From positions 1 through 38,849 of IMG/VR virus record IMGVR_UViG_3300029893_000032: 38,849 nucleotides of DNA; one strand, written 5' to 3'. This document shows positions 1 to 8,692 of this stretch, in pieces (the first letter of the stretch is position 1; each line of letters starts with the position of its first letter). A model generated the notes under the pieces. It worked only from the letters and a program-made list of their open reading frames with translations, was not told the DNA's origin and searched no databases. Origin of the DNA: a virus. A program made the position numbers and the translations under genes.

Positions 1-77
1 CGATGCAATCATCTACTGCAGCCTGTGCGGCGCAGCTCGCGCCTGGCGTTATATCGATCCCGATTCTCGACGCCTGC
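1..77. repeat. 77-bp exact direct repeat, copy 1 (left end)
   Basis: These bases are identical to 37852-37928; position 78 (A) against 37929 (T) is the first mismatch. At the right-hand copy the sequence is a coherent part of a plus-strand zinc-ribbon gene. Here it is read backwards by a tail-type ORF that loses family character at the repeat edge. An exact length of 77 equals a common de Bruijn assembler k-mer size, so this is most likely a graph branch or a chimeric/deletion junction and not a biological terminal repeat. Confidence 0.95.
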
Positions 78-160
78 ACGCCCGCAGGCGCGTTGATGAC
101 CAGCGTGGTCGCGCCGCCGCCAGGGGCGGCCGAGCTGAAGCCCTCGTGAACGATAGTCAT
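1..160 (-). CDS. Partial tail/fibre-associated protein, probably chimeric beyond residue ~30
   Basis: The ORF starts at ATG 158-160, three bases after the upstream gene stops, and stays open to the window edge. The first ~30 residues (MTIVHEGFSSAAPGGGATTL onward to PAGVQA) look like the N-terminus of small phage tail proteins that begin with a Gly/Ala-rich strand and a 'VINAPAG'-type turn. From base 77 downward the reading frame crosses the 77-bp repeat, which is the antisense of another gene, so residues after about 28-30 are probably not native. The true C-terminus is missing. It is the last visible gene of the late tail operon. The exact function is unknown; a minor structural protein is inferred from position only. 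Confidence 0.45.
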   Translation of the reverse strand, partial: MTIVHEGFSSAAPGGGATTLVINAPAGVQASRIGIDITPGASCAAQAAVDDCI

Positions 161-163
161 ACG

Positions 164-535
164 TTAGGCCGGACCAGGTATGCCGATATCGAAAGCGGTT
201 AAAGTAAACGTGTTTCCGCTGGTCACTACCTGACCAGCTGCCAACGCATTAGCCGCCAGAAGTCGTGAGTTAACCGTGTCAACTATGGCATAATAAAGCC
301 CTTCGGCAGTGCCGGTTACAGTGCCATCGGTTATGGCGGCGACGGTGACCTTACGCCCACTCGGCGTCCGCGCGGTGGGCGAGCTGATAGATGGACTGGT
401 CTTGTTACCCAGGGAATATGTCGACGTCGCCTGGGCATATGTCGTCGGCTCTGCGCTGCAAATGTCCAGCCGGTTCGCCTCGGTCGTCAAAACATTCAGT
501 CCTAAATCCAATACTCGGTCGTTTAGATAAGCCAT
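164..535 (-). CDS. Small tail-fibre-associated protein
   Basis: A 123-residue protein that starts MAYLNDRVLDLGLNVLTTEA, with GGAG at good distance before the ATG. It is rich in Thr, Ser and Ala with predicted beta strands and has no Cys, signal peptide or membrane segment. Small proteins with a 'YLNDRVLD.GLN.L' opening often sit just after the fibre gene in siphoviruses and prophages of Gram-positive-type hosts, and are treated as minor tail or fibre-associated proteins. It lies between the 107-residue gene and the truncated left-end gene on the same strand. The structural role is inferred from place and composition. Confidence 0.7.
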   Translation of the reverse strand: MAYLNDRVLDLGLNVLTTEANRLDICSAEPTTYAQATSTYSLGNKTSPSISSPTARTPSGRKVTVAAITDGTVTGTAEGLYYAIVDTVNSRLLAANALAAGQVVTSGNTFTLTAFDIGIPGPA

Positions 536-541
536 TTCTCG

Positions 542-865
542 TTACTCCTTTTCTTCAGACAATTTACTCGGCGGCTCGATCATCGCCGCCGTTGATAATG
601 GTTTCGCAGCCTCGCTCTGCGCCTGCTTCGCCCGCGCCTCGGCTACCTGGCTGACCAGGGCATCCCGCGCCGCTGCTAACACCTGGATCACCACCTCGGC
701 CGGAACCTGACCTCCGCCGATGACTTGGAGAGCACTCTCTCCGGAAAGCGGGTCATGGCTGACCGCCAGGTGGATAACTGGGTTTTGCACCCTGGTAAGC
801 AGCTGCGTCACGCGCTGCTCCTGCTCTTTGGCGTTTTTTGTTTGCAGTAATTCGGATAGTTTCAT
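542..865 (-). CDS. Hypothetical protein downstream of the tail fibre
   Basis: A 107-residue protein of unknown function. It opens with a charged helix (MKLSELLQTKNAKEQEQRV), has a central apolar region (VIHLAVSHDPLSGESALQVI) and ends in an Ala/Lys/Glu-rich helix. It lacks transmembrane segments and cysteines, which suits a soluble virion or assembly protein. A GAGGG Shine-Dalgarno precedes the ATG at 863-865. The fibre gene ends only 12 bases upstream, so it is translated from the same late mRNA. A fibre assembly or attachment role is possible but rests only on position. Confidence 0.7.
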   Translation of the reverse strand: MKLSELLQTKNAKEQEQRVTQLLTRVQNPVIHLAVSHDPLSGESALQVIGGGQVPAEVVIQVLAAARDALVSQVAEARAKQAQSEAAKPLSTAAMIEPPSKLSEEKE

Positions 866-877
866 ATGTCCCTCAAT

Positions 878-3190
878 CTACGCAATCCTTACAACCGACA
901 TAACGGTTGCGTGTTGGTTACTTGCATCATATACCGCGTTAAGCGATGACCCCCGATCTTGATATGCCATCAACTCAACAAAATCACCTGCACTCATTTT
1001 AATTACGGTACTTACATTGACATTCGTGTTCCCGCTGACGCGGGCGCGGGTCGTGTTCAGCCCAACGTAAGTGGAGCCATTCAATCGGATGGCAGTCATT
1101 CTATCGCCGGTTGCGTCGTTCTCCCATTGCACATTCCCAACTATGTGATATACACCATTAACCCGGCAGGTAATCCGGGTGTTGTTTGTTGAGTTGTTGT
1201 GCATCTCAGTGACACCGCTTGGCACATCGTCAAAATATTCAGCGTTCAGTTGGATGGCCGTCCATGTATTATTGGCTATGGATTGCGTGGTGTTCCGATA
1301 TGCCCGGCAGGCGATGGCGGTTGACTGTGTAACGTATCCCCCATTAGCCACGTCAAATGTAGGATAAAAAGCATAACCAAGCGATACTTTATTCGACCAT
1401 AAGGTCAAATCGCATCTTTCGCTAAGATAAATCGTGGAAAGAGCTATATACCTAGTCCCTGAACTTGCGTATGCCTTTAATTCCAGTCTGTTGTTTGGTA
1501 CTACAACCTCAGCTTCAAAATTTCCTGTGAGATTTCCCCGCGCGCTAAATTGTATATTTCCGCCATCGGTTGTGTAAAACGTTTCTTCGCTCCCCCCGGC
1601 TATTGATCTCAAAAAAGATGTACTTGTTCCCGTGCCAGTGCTGAAGATTTGAGATACTACTGTTCCTGTGTTATTAAGAAAGTTTATACTTGCGGCCCTG
1701 CTGTAACTCGAAGGTATAATAAAAGATACACCTTGAGACCCAAGATAAATGTTTCCTCCACCCGCATACAACCTTCCATCAACCGCATCAATCTTGACCT
1801 GATACGTCCCACTCGCCAGGGAATACAACCCTGTCCGATCGATCCACATCCCCGTCCCGGCGTTAGCCGCTGTCGGCGGTGTGCTCCCGATCGCGATCGC
1901 GCTGCTGGTGCCTGGCATTCGCAGCTTCCCGGTCAGATCCGCATTACCCGCTTCGAATTTCATCACCTCGGTCGTGTGCAGTCGAAAGCGCAGCACGCCG
2001 TCCTGGTCGATGGTGATGTTCGGCTTGCCACTGGCATACTCGCCGATCGCCAGCCCCCATTTCTCGGCGCTGTAGCCCCAGTTGCCGTTCAAATCCCCAA
2101 TCCGGATCAGCTCGGTCTGGGCGTTGTAGGTCGCCCCCTGGCGCACCATCTGCAAGCGCGGGGTGTCGTAGGCGTTGAGATCGATCCAGCCCCCACCGTT
2201 CCGCCGGATGGCGTACACCGACCCGGCTGGCCAGTCGTTCGCCCCACTGCCGTCCAGGTTGCGGGTGACGTTGTAGATGGTCCCGCTGACCAGGCTGCCG
2301 ACCTGGATGTACTCGACCTTGAGCGCCGCGCGGAACAGGACAAAATCTCCAACTGTCATGGCCTGGCCGAAATCGATCTGCGTGTCCGTGTCAGCAACGT
2401 CCTCCGGCAGCGACCCCTCGCCCAGGCCGACCGAGAGCCAGCCGCCCACCAGCGTCTGGGTCTGCTGTGCGAACAGGATTGCGTCCAGCTCACTCAACCA
2501 GCCCTTGCGCCACAGGAGGGTCGAGGATCCCAGGTCATAGGTGTCGGTTAGTTCCGGGTGCAGGTGGCGGGTCTTGGTCAGTCCCTGGAAGGTGTGGTCG
2601 TTCGTCCAGGTGAACGCCGCTGCTGTATCAACCGCCACATCATCCGCGCCGACGACTACCCCGAAGCCCTGACCGACGTCCAGTGTCCGGTCGGCGGTCA
2701 GCAACCCGCCGCCGGTCAGGCCTGCCCCGGCCGTGATCGTTTTGTTCAGCCGCTGCGCCTCGTATGCGCGCCGGCGGGTCCCGGATCCGTCCGCACTAGC
2801 GTACTGGGTGTGGTCGTCGTCCAACAGACCGGTCAGCGCCAGCCCGTGGTCGAGCTGTCCGCCCTGCGGATTGTTCTGATGGCTGTGCAGCCCAACCGAT
2901 CCATGCGCGGTGGCTGCGTCCAGCCCGGCGTGGGTATCGTAGGCCGCTTTAAATACAGAGAGATCCACCCCATCGATCGTAATGCCTTCCGCCACAACCA
3001 GGTTGCCGATCAGATGCCGCGAGCCGTCCATTTTGAGGAACTGCGGCGCCTGCGCGTCGGATAGACTGCCGGTGTGCAACGAGCCGCTTAGCTCATGTGA
3101 TCCGATTGCGGCGCCGGTGTTTACCTCGCCGATCCAGCCCATCACATACGGCTTGATCTTGCTCACGATATCCTGGAATAGGTCGCTCAT
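878..3190 (-). CDS. Tail fibre / receptor-binding protein with C1q-like tip
   Basis: A 770-residue protein. The N-terminal ~120 residues (MSDLFQDIVSKIKPYVMGW...) probably attach to the tail tip. Next come His/Gly-rich segments with 'DDHTQY', a motif frequent in phage fibre shafts, and beta-rich repeats. The last ~145 residues have the C1q/TNF-like jelly-roll pattern: 'NNTWTAIQLNAEYFDD', 'RITCRVNGVYHIVGNVQW', 'IKMSAGDFVELMAYQDRG'. C1q-type domains trimerise and form receptor-binding tips in several phage fibres. The segment around 1390-1780 is clearly richer in A/T than the flanks, suggesting a modular, recently exchanged shaft. ATG at 3190 overlaps the upstream stop as ATGA. Confidence 0.85.
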   Translation of the reverse strand: MSDLFQDIVSKIKPYVMGWIGEVNTGAAIGSHELSGSLHTGSLSDAQAPQFLKMDGSRHLIGNLVVAEGITIDGVDLSVFKAAYDTHAGLDAATAHGSVGLHSHQNNPQGGQLDHGLALTGLLDDDHTQYASADGSGTRRRAYEAQRLNKTITAGAGLTGGGLLTADRTLDVGQGFGVVVGADDVAVDTAAAFTWTNDHTFQGLTKTRHLHPELTDTYDLGSSTLLWRKGWLSELDAILFAQQTQTLVGGWLSVGLGEGSLPEDVADTDTQIDFGQAMTVGDFVLFRAALKVEYIQVGSLVSGTIYNVTRNLDGSGANDWPAGSVYAIRRNGGGWIDLNAYDTPRLQMVRQGATYNAQTELIRIGDLNGNWGYSAEKWGLAIGEYASGKPNITIDQDGVLRFRLHTTEVMKFEAGNADLTGKLRMPGTSSAIAIGSTPPTAANAGTGMWIDRTGLYSLASGTYQVKIDAVDGRLYAGGGNIYLGSQGVSFIIPSSYSRAASINFLNNTGTVVSQIFSTGTGTSTSFLRSIAGGSEETFYTTDGGNIQFSARGNLTGNFEAEVVVPNNRLELKAYASSGTRYIALSTIYLSERCDLTLWSNKVSLGYAFYPTFDVANGGYVTQSTAIACRAYRNTTQSIANNTWTAIQLNAEYFDDVPSGVTEMHNNSTNNTRITCRVNGVYHIVGNVQWENDATGDRMTAIRLNGSTYVGLNTTRARVSGNTNVNVSTVIKMSAGDFVELMAYQDRGSSLNAVYDASNQHATVMSVVRIA

Positions 3191-4734
3191 TCCAGCTCCA
3201 ACAATCGGGCTGCGCCGCGCGGTCCGATCTGTACGGTGTCATTTTCGGCATCATAAGTCACTTCTTCGATGAACACACGTTCTATGCTTGCCACCTTTGA
3301 TGTGTCCATTGAGGCCGGTATTACATCCTTCAATCTCGCCCATACCCCGACCGGGTACAGCGCCTTCTCTAGCGGCTTGTCTAGAAAATCGCTCATCGAC
3401 CCATCTGAGGTGATGAAATGATCTTTATATCCCGCTGCCGGTTCTTCATAGATTCGTACGCGCCGGTAGACATCCACGCTTGCCAGCAAACGCCGCCCGC
3501 CCGCGCCGCCGCTTTTCATCAGTTCCTCCAGCACCGTCATCGCCGTCTGATCGCCATCCCTGTACGGCGAGGTAAAAACACCGCTTCCCGCCTCGATATC
3601 CACGCCTGTAAAAAATTGCCCTTTCGATCCATCCTCCAGGATGGCCCTAATTTGTTCACTCGTTTCCTGCGTGCCGCCTACCCGGAAGTTCATGTCCGCG
3701 TCCGGAGCCCGCGCCACCCAGCTCGAGCCGTTCCAGACGCGCAGCATGCCGCCGGCATAACCAAGCGCTTCGTTTACCCCCATCCGGTAATAGTTGCTGG
3801 CGTTGATCGCCCCTGAGCGATCGACCACAATCCAGTAAGTCGTGCCGTTGCTCATCGGCACGCGCGCGGACAAACCAAATTCATGCCAGTTCAGATTTTC
3901 GTCTATATTTGCGCCGGGTATGCTGGCCGAGGCCAGGCTCGATCCCGGTACGCCGCCGTTGTTGGCTGTCAGGTATACCTGTACGTTGTCGCCCGGCATA
4001 TTCTCCCGCTTTAAGCGTAATTGGATCGTCTCCGTGCCCCAATCGCTACCCACGGCCGTGAACGACATTGCTACCTTCTGCCGCGAGCTGTGATCTCCCA
4101 GTGATTGCAATGCGCCGCTCGTTTCTTCGTAACCCACTTTCCCACTGGGATTGTCCCAATAAACCCACTTAAGCGTGTGCCACCAGCCCCTGCAGGTAAT
4201 CTCGGCATAGCCTTGTTCGGTTTCGCCGCCCGCCAGCAGCTCCAGGTCCACAATAGGATATTTGCGCTTAGCCAGCTCCGCGGTCAGCCGTTTGGCTGCC
4301 TGCTCTTGATTGCCCTGACTCAGCGATACGACTTTTTCCTTCGTGCCGTAAATGCTGCGGCTGAGATCGTCTCCTGTCCAGGCAGTCGATGCCCGGCCCC
4401 CTGATACACCGCCAACATTCATCTCCGTGTAGGTCACCTTGACCTGGTTGCTCATCGTTTCCACCGAAACGCTGACCGCCAGCCTGTCTTTATGGATTTT
4501 CACCGTTTCGACGTATCCCCACCAAACGGGGCGGTTGCGGTCGTGAATTTCGACCGGACAGCGCAATAGCTCCGCGCATTCCCACAAATCCATCTCTGGC
4601 CCGCGCGCGCGGATTGTCGCCTCATCCGGCCCGCCGATTGCATTCCAGCGCAGCCGTTCAACCTGCCATTCGATGCGGGGTAAAAACAGCAAGGTATCAA
4701 AACTGCGCTTTTGCAGATGCACGCTCAGACTCAT
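3187..4734 (-). CDS. Tail tip / tail-associated protein with an inserted sugar-binding-like domain
   Basis: A 515-residue protein. The chosen start (ATG 4732-4734, MSLSVHLQKRSFDTLLFLPR) overlaps the upstream stop as ATGA; a longer ORF extends upstream but only inside the previous gene. Residues ~1-200 and ~360-515 look like a tail-tip baseplate protein built around a hub, with the C-terminal 'RVRIYEEP' and 'ARLKDVIP' strands typical of such proteins. Between them, residues ~215-345 resemble the 'choice-of-anchor' lectin-like beta sandwich (IQLRLKRENMPGDNVQVYL, GGVPGSSLASASI, GTTYWIVVDRSG), a fold often found in surface-binding modules. Its place between distal tail and fibre genes fits a tail-tip or adhesion role. 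Confidence 0.75.
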   Translation of the reverse strand: MSLSVHLQKRSFDTLLFLPRIEWQVERLRWNAIGGPDEATIRARGPEMDLWECAELLRCPVEIHDRNRPVWWGYVETVKIHKDRLAVSVSVETMSNQVKVTYTEMNVGGVSGGRASTAWTGDDLSRSIYGTKEKVVSLSQGNQEQAAKRLTAELAKRKYPIVDLELLAGGETEQGYAEITCRGWWHTLKWVYWDNPSGKVGYEETSGALQSLGDHSSRQKVAMSFTAVGSDWGTETIQLRLKRENMPGDNVQVYLTANNGGVPGSSLASASIPGANIDENLNWHEFGLSARVPMSNGTTYWIVVDRSGAINASNYYRMGVNEALGYAGGMLRVWNGSSWVARAPDADMNFRVGGTQETSEQIRAILEDGSKGQFFTGVDIEAGSGVFTSPYRDGDQTAMTVLEELMKSGGAGGRRLLASVDVYRRVRIYEEPAAGYKDHFITSDGSMSDFLDKPLEKALYPVGVWARLKDVIPASMDTSKVASIERVFIEEVTYDAENDTVQIGPRGAARLLELE

Positions 4735-6059
4735 AGCGTTTTCCTTCGTGGGCGGTACCAAATCTTGACTGTCGATGTTCGCACTGCCATCGACGCACCT
4801 GTGGCCACGATATACAGGCGTTGATTGACGCCCGGCTTGAGGTAAATCTTGTCCCCATAGATAACCTGGTAGCCATACGCGCCGGCGCCCCACACAACGT
4901 ACGACAAGTCATTTATTTGATTGTCCACCAGCCGCGCATTATAGCCAATGTTGTAGCCCACATGCGCGATTTTGCGATACCCGTCCAGCGGGCATAATTG
5001 CAGGTAATCGATCGCCTGGTTATAACCGCCGCCGCTGCGCCAGAACGTGACGTACAACCGCAGCGGAGCAATCGATTCACCCAGGCTCCACAGGTAGGGC
5101 GGGATGCGCATAACCCCCAACTCTTGTAAGCGCGCAAACGTGGATAGCAGCATCGGCGTACTTTCATAAATGGTAGTCAACCCTTCGATCGATAAAAACA
5201 ACTTTGCCCAGGTATCATTTTCAGGCGTGCTGGCCAGTCTGGCCAGCACATGAAAGTCGTTCCCGGCCGCCTTGCCCAGGAAATCCCCGCTCAATTCCCA
5301 GTACATCTGATAGGTGTATTGATTCGTGAACACCGGCAGCTCGCGGTACTTTCCATTGCTGTAGGATGCATAATCCGGCGTGGCAGGCAGGATGCTCCCC
5401 CCGGCGTTGGAGTTCTCGCCTTCCAGGATGTGCGCGAATGTCGCCGGCGAGCTGTTGCGGTTGAGGGACAAATATACCGTCTCGGTTCGGTTGCTGTTGT
5501 TATAAGTGTTGGTCAGCTCGAAGCGGATCGGCGCTTCCAGGTCGCCCGCCACGGACGCCCCGGAGATATCTACCCAATTGTCTTTGCCGCTTTGGCCGTC
5601 ATCGATTGGATATACCGTTAGACCGCTGGTGTTGTTTGTCCCGTTGCCGTTGGTAAGCGGAATCTGTGCTTCCGCTCCCTCCCAAAAATTTGCCCTGCTG
5701 ATCGCAATTTCGATCTGCGGGCTGCGCCCCAGGCGGTCCAGAGTATCGCTCAATAAAATCTGGCCATCACGCACCTCGCTGCGCCACCAGGTGCCGTCCC
5801 CCAGGTCGCGCTCAACAAACACCCGCGCCAGGAATGGTTTTTGGATCCGCTCGCGCGCCTGCTCGAACAAGCTGTTCAGATCATGAATTGTAGCCAGGTT
5901 GGCCGCCCGGTTGCCTGTTAAGCGCGCGATATACACGTCAAGTTCGGTATCCGCGCTGCTCGGCTCATTACCTGGGCGGTGTTCGACGAAAATACCCCGT
6001 GTCAGGTCGCTCAGGTTGATCGTCAATGTGCCGTTCGTAAAGCGCAGCCCGACGCTCAT
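4731..6059 (-). CDS. Distal tail-type protein
   Basis: A 442-residue, beta-rich protein beginning MSVGLRFTNGTLTINLSDLT. It follows the tape measure gene directly (ATGA overlap), which is the usual place of the distal tail (Dit) protein in siphoviruses. Longer Dit-like proteins carry inserted carbohydrate-binding domains; here the region after ~residue 170 (APIRFELTNTYNNSNRTETV... and WELSGDFLGKAAGNDFHVLA...) has such beta-sandwich features. It lacks a signal peptide or membrane segments. The assignment uses gene order plus fold-like composition, and a generic minor tail protein remains possible. Confidence 0.7.
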   Translation of the reverse strand: MSVGLRFTNGTLTINLSDLTRGIFVEHRPGNEPSSADTELDVYIARLTGNRAANLATIHDLNSLFEQARERIQKPFLARVFVERDLGDGTWWRSEVRDGQILLSDTLDRLGRSPQIEIAISRANFWEGAEAQIPLTNGNGTNNTSGLTVYPIDDGQSGKDNWVDISGASVAGDLEAPIRFELTNTYNNSNRTETVYLSLNRNSSPATFAHILEGENSNAGGSILPATPDYASYSNGKYRELPVFTNQYTYQMYWELSGDFLGKAAGNDFHVLARLASTPENDTWAKLFLSIEGLTTIYESTPMLLSTFARLQELGVMRIPPYLWSLGESIAPLRLYVTFWRSGGGYNQAIDYLQLCPLDGYRKIAHVGYNIGYNARLVDNQINDLSYVVWGAGAYGYQVIYGDKIYLKPGVNQRLYIVATGASMAVRTSTVKIWYRPRRKTL

Positions 6060-8467
6060 AGATTCGCCCTCCGGATTTCGGTCGCGATTCGCCGCGAAAG
6101 CTTGTAAATATCGATATCGCTCTTGACTTCCGCGTTCACGGTCACCTGGACAGATTGCCTCTCAGTTGATCTCACCGGCTCGATCCGCCCATTTTGTGCC
6201 GGGATGAAGAATTCCGGGCCGCGTTCCCACCAGCGGTATACTCTGCCCGCCCAGGCTGTACCGCCCGTCGCGCGGTTTTCCGCCCCGCCCTGCAAAAAAC
6301 GGGTGCGCTGTACGCCTGTTTGCTGTGTCAGAAAGCCCGGGTAATTCTCGACATCAAAGCCGATCTTGATGCGGATCTCAGATGGCAGCGCGAGCAGTTT
6401 CTCATACAGCTCCTGGGCTTTGGTTGTGACCTCCTCCATTTCCTGCCTCATGCTTGCCAGCCCCTCTTCCTGCACTTCGATCAATTTAGCCCGGAATTCA
6501 TCTAAATTGCCGGTTTTGGCATATTCATCTACCAGCGCTTGCAGCGTTTCGTTATGTTCCAGTTGCTTCAGGTGCGTCGTTCCAAGAACCTCATCGATCA
6601 TCCCTAGCGCATTGCGGTATTCGTCCGACGAGGTTTTTAGCTTGTTTCCCATCATGTTGACCAGGTCGTTTGCCGTACCCTCATTCCAGGACTGCATCGC
6701 CCGCTGCAATTCACCTTGCTTCTGGATCATCTGATCCAGGCTGCCCAGGTAGCCCGAGGCCTCTTCCTGCACGTTGAACAGCTGCGCCGCTGTCAAATAA
6801 CTCGATTCATTTACCTCTCCAAACGATGCAGCCAGCGCGCTCCAGCGCTCGCTGTACGCCTGCATGCCCTTTTCTGTGCCGAAGATCATTTTTTGCGCTT
6901 CGACTTGCGCCTGAATAGCCTCCCATTGCGCTCGGCTGAATTGCTCGGTCGTTAATCCGGCCTCGGCAGCAACCCGCGTGTATTCATTAAAGGTTTTCGA
7001 GGCCGCTGCCAGGGCTTTGTTCAGGTCCTGCATATCCACGGCCAGCGATTTGCTGTTGATGAACAATCGCGGTATGGCGTCCTTCGCCGGCATGTCGGTC
7101 AAACTGAAACGCGTCGCCTCCCGAATCCGTTCTTGCGCAGCCTGGTATTCTTTCAAGACTTCGTTCGCGCTCTTCCCGCTTCTGACCTGTTCCTCGAAAA
7201 ATCCCGACCAAGCCCCGCTGACCATCTCCTTGCCCACACGGTTTGTTTTTGTGATTTGCTGGTTCCACTGCCAGCCAACCGCCACAAGGCTGGCCAGGGC
7301 TGCTACGGCTGCCCCGGCTGCAATCGCAACGCCGGACAACCCAGCCGCTCCCAGCGCCGTCGTGAGAGTCATCCCTGCCTGCCAGGCCTTCACCCCAACG
7401 GCAGCCTTTGATAACAACCCGACAAAACCGGCCATGAAATTGATAATTTTTGGCCCCAGCAAAACTGTGAGTCCCAGACCGGTCAGCAGCCGTTTATTGC
7501 TCTCATCCACGCTGTCCCAGGTCTGTCTAGCTTTTTCCGCTAGGTCCAGCATTCCCCTGAATACTCCCGCCAGGTCCTCCCCCGCCTTGCGCAGCCCATC
7601 CAGCGTGCGCGGGTCCTGAAGCGTGCTTACAAAATCTTGCAGCATCGGCTGGATTTCGCGGAAGGTCGCCCCAAAGAACTCCCGCAGCCCGATCTCCTTC
7701 AAATCCTTCATCGAGCTCAGCAGGCCGGAAAACGACCCGCCTGCCCGTTCCGCCGCCCCGCCAAAATCTTTCTCAAGGCTTTCCACAATCGCCTGTACTG
7801 CCAAATCGGCCGGAATCAGGCCCTTCTCACGCAAGTTGACGATCTCCTCGGTGGTCTTGCCAAAGGCTTTCGCCAGGATATTATCTACTCCGATTCCAGC
7901 GTTGACCAGTTGCAACACTTCCTGCCCCGCCAGCTTGCCCTTCGCCTGGATCTGTCCCAATGCCAGTGCCACCTGGTTCATCGCCGCTTCCCCGCGCCCG
8001 GATCCCGCTGAAAAGTCCAGCACCGCTTTCGACAGCCGCTGTGCCTCTTTGGTCGTCATGCCGTAGGCCAGCGCTGTTTGAAACGCCGCGCGGATGCCCG
8101 TTTGCGTGAACGGCGATTTGATCGCCAGCTGCTGTATCCAGTCTTGCAGACCGCGCGCCTGTTCCCCGGCCATCCCCAGCGCCTGGCTCATATCGCGCGC
8201 CGCCCCGGTCGCGGTCAACTCCTGCGCGACCAGCGTCTGGAGACTCATCCCAGCCAGCTCGAAATCGGCATACGAGCCCACGGCCTGCCGGCCCATATCC
8301 ACAAAGCCGCGCCCGATTTTATGTAGCGCCCCTAAGATCAGGCCTCCCTTGATCAGGTCTGCCTGGCCAAACTGCTTCAGCTTGGTCTCGGCCTGTCCCA
8401 GTCCCTCATCCAGTCCGCTTTGGTCAGCGCCAATTTCCGCGAACAGTCTTGCGATTCTAATTGGCAT
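6056..8467 (-). CDS. Tape measure protein
   Basis: An 803-residue protein. It sets tail length and later leaves with DNA through the membrane. The N-terminus shows the TP901-type tape measure region (SYADFELAGMSLQTLVAQEL, 'FTQTGIRAAFQTALAYGM', 'LALGQIQAKGKLAGQEVLQL'). A hydrophobic block follows around residues 330-400 (LLTGLGLTVLLG... GVAIAAGAAVAALASLVAVGW), then long Gln/Glu/Lys-rich helices. By the usual 0.15 nm per residue rule the tail would be about 120 nm. ATG at 8467 has GGAG close by and overlaps the end of the frameshifted chaperone reading frame, a classic arrangement. Confidence 0.93.
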   Translation of the reverse strand: MPIRIARLFAEIGADQSGLDEGLGQAETKLKQFGQADLIKGGLILGALHKIGRGFVDMGRQAVGSYADFELAGMSLQTLVAQELTATGAARDMSQALGMAGEQARGLQDWIQQLAIKSPFTQTGIRAAFQTALAYGMTTKEAQRLSKAVLDFSAGSGRGEAAMNQVALALGQIQAKGKLAGQEVLQLVNAGIGVDNILAKAFGKTTEEIVNLREKGLIPADLAVQAIVESLEKDFGGAAERAGGSFSGLLSSMKDLKEIGLREFFGATFREIQPMLQDFVSTLQDPRTLDGLRKAGEDLAGVFRGMLDLAEKARQTWDSVDESNKRLLTGLGLTVLLGPKIINFMAGFVGLLSKAAVGVKAWQAGMTLTTALGAAGLSGVAIAAGAAVAALASLVAVGWQWNQQITKTNRVGKEMVSGAWSGFFEEQVRSGKSANEVLKEYQAAQERIREATRFSLTDMPAKDAIPRLFINSKSLAVDMQDLNKALAAASKTFNEYTRVAAEAGLTTEQFSRAQWEAIQAQVEAQKMIFGTEKGMQAYSERWSALAASFGEVNESSYLTAAQLFNVQEEASGYLGSLDQMIQKQGELQRAMQSWNEGTANDLVNMMGNKLKTSSDEYRNALGMIDEVLGTTHLKQLEHNETLQALVDEYAKTGNLDEFRAKLIEVQEEGLASMRQEMEEVTTKAQELYEKLLALPSEIRIKIGFDVENYPGFLTQQTGVQRTRFLQGGAENRATGGTAWAGRVYRWWERGPEFFIPAQNGRIEPVRSTERQSVQVTVNAEVKSDIDIYKLSRRIATEIRRANL

Positions 8468-8692
8468 CTCGACTCCGATCAGATTTCATCGGCGACCGGG
8501 GCGCGGTTCTCGCCCCTAAAAGCGCGGCGTCAATTTCCATATCCAGCAAGCCCAAATCCAGCCAATAGACAGGCTGGCGCGCCAGCTCCCAGGCCGGACA
8601 GCCATAATGCCGCGCTACCCGTACCAACGACAGGGCCTCCAATGTATCCGCGCCAGGCGGCTCGAATACTTCCGGAGCCCTCAGCCAGCGAA
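8457..8692 (-). CDS. Tail assembly chaperone T domain (made by -1 frameshift from the upstream gene)
   Basis: This reading frame has no convincing start of its own. It continues the 8693-9001 gene after a -1 slip on the A8 run at 8699-8706. In that frame the protein reads on as RLIRWLRAPEVFEPPGADTL through 'ALSLVRVARHYGCPAWELAR' to a stop at 8457, adding about 80 residues. The 'YGCPAWEL' segment is typical of the second tail chaperone in siphoviruses. The fused G-T protein keeps the tape measure soluble during tail assembly and is absent from the virion. The stop lies 10 bases inside the tape measure start region. Confidence 0.82.

Noticed and set aside
1-77. Natural terminal redundancy or cos end
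   Set aside because: The second copy is 921 bp from the right end and inside a gene, so it is not a matching genome terminus.
1649-2551. 300-codon plus-strand ORF opposite the fibre gene
   Set aside because: Antisense of the fibre gene, low-complexity Arg/Pro-rich translation typical of shadows.
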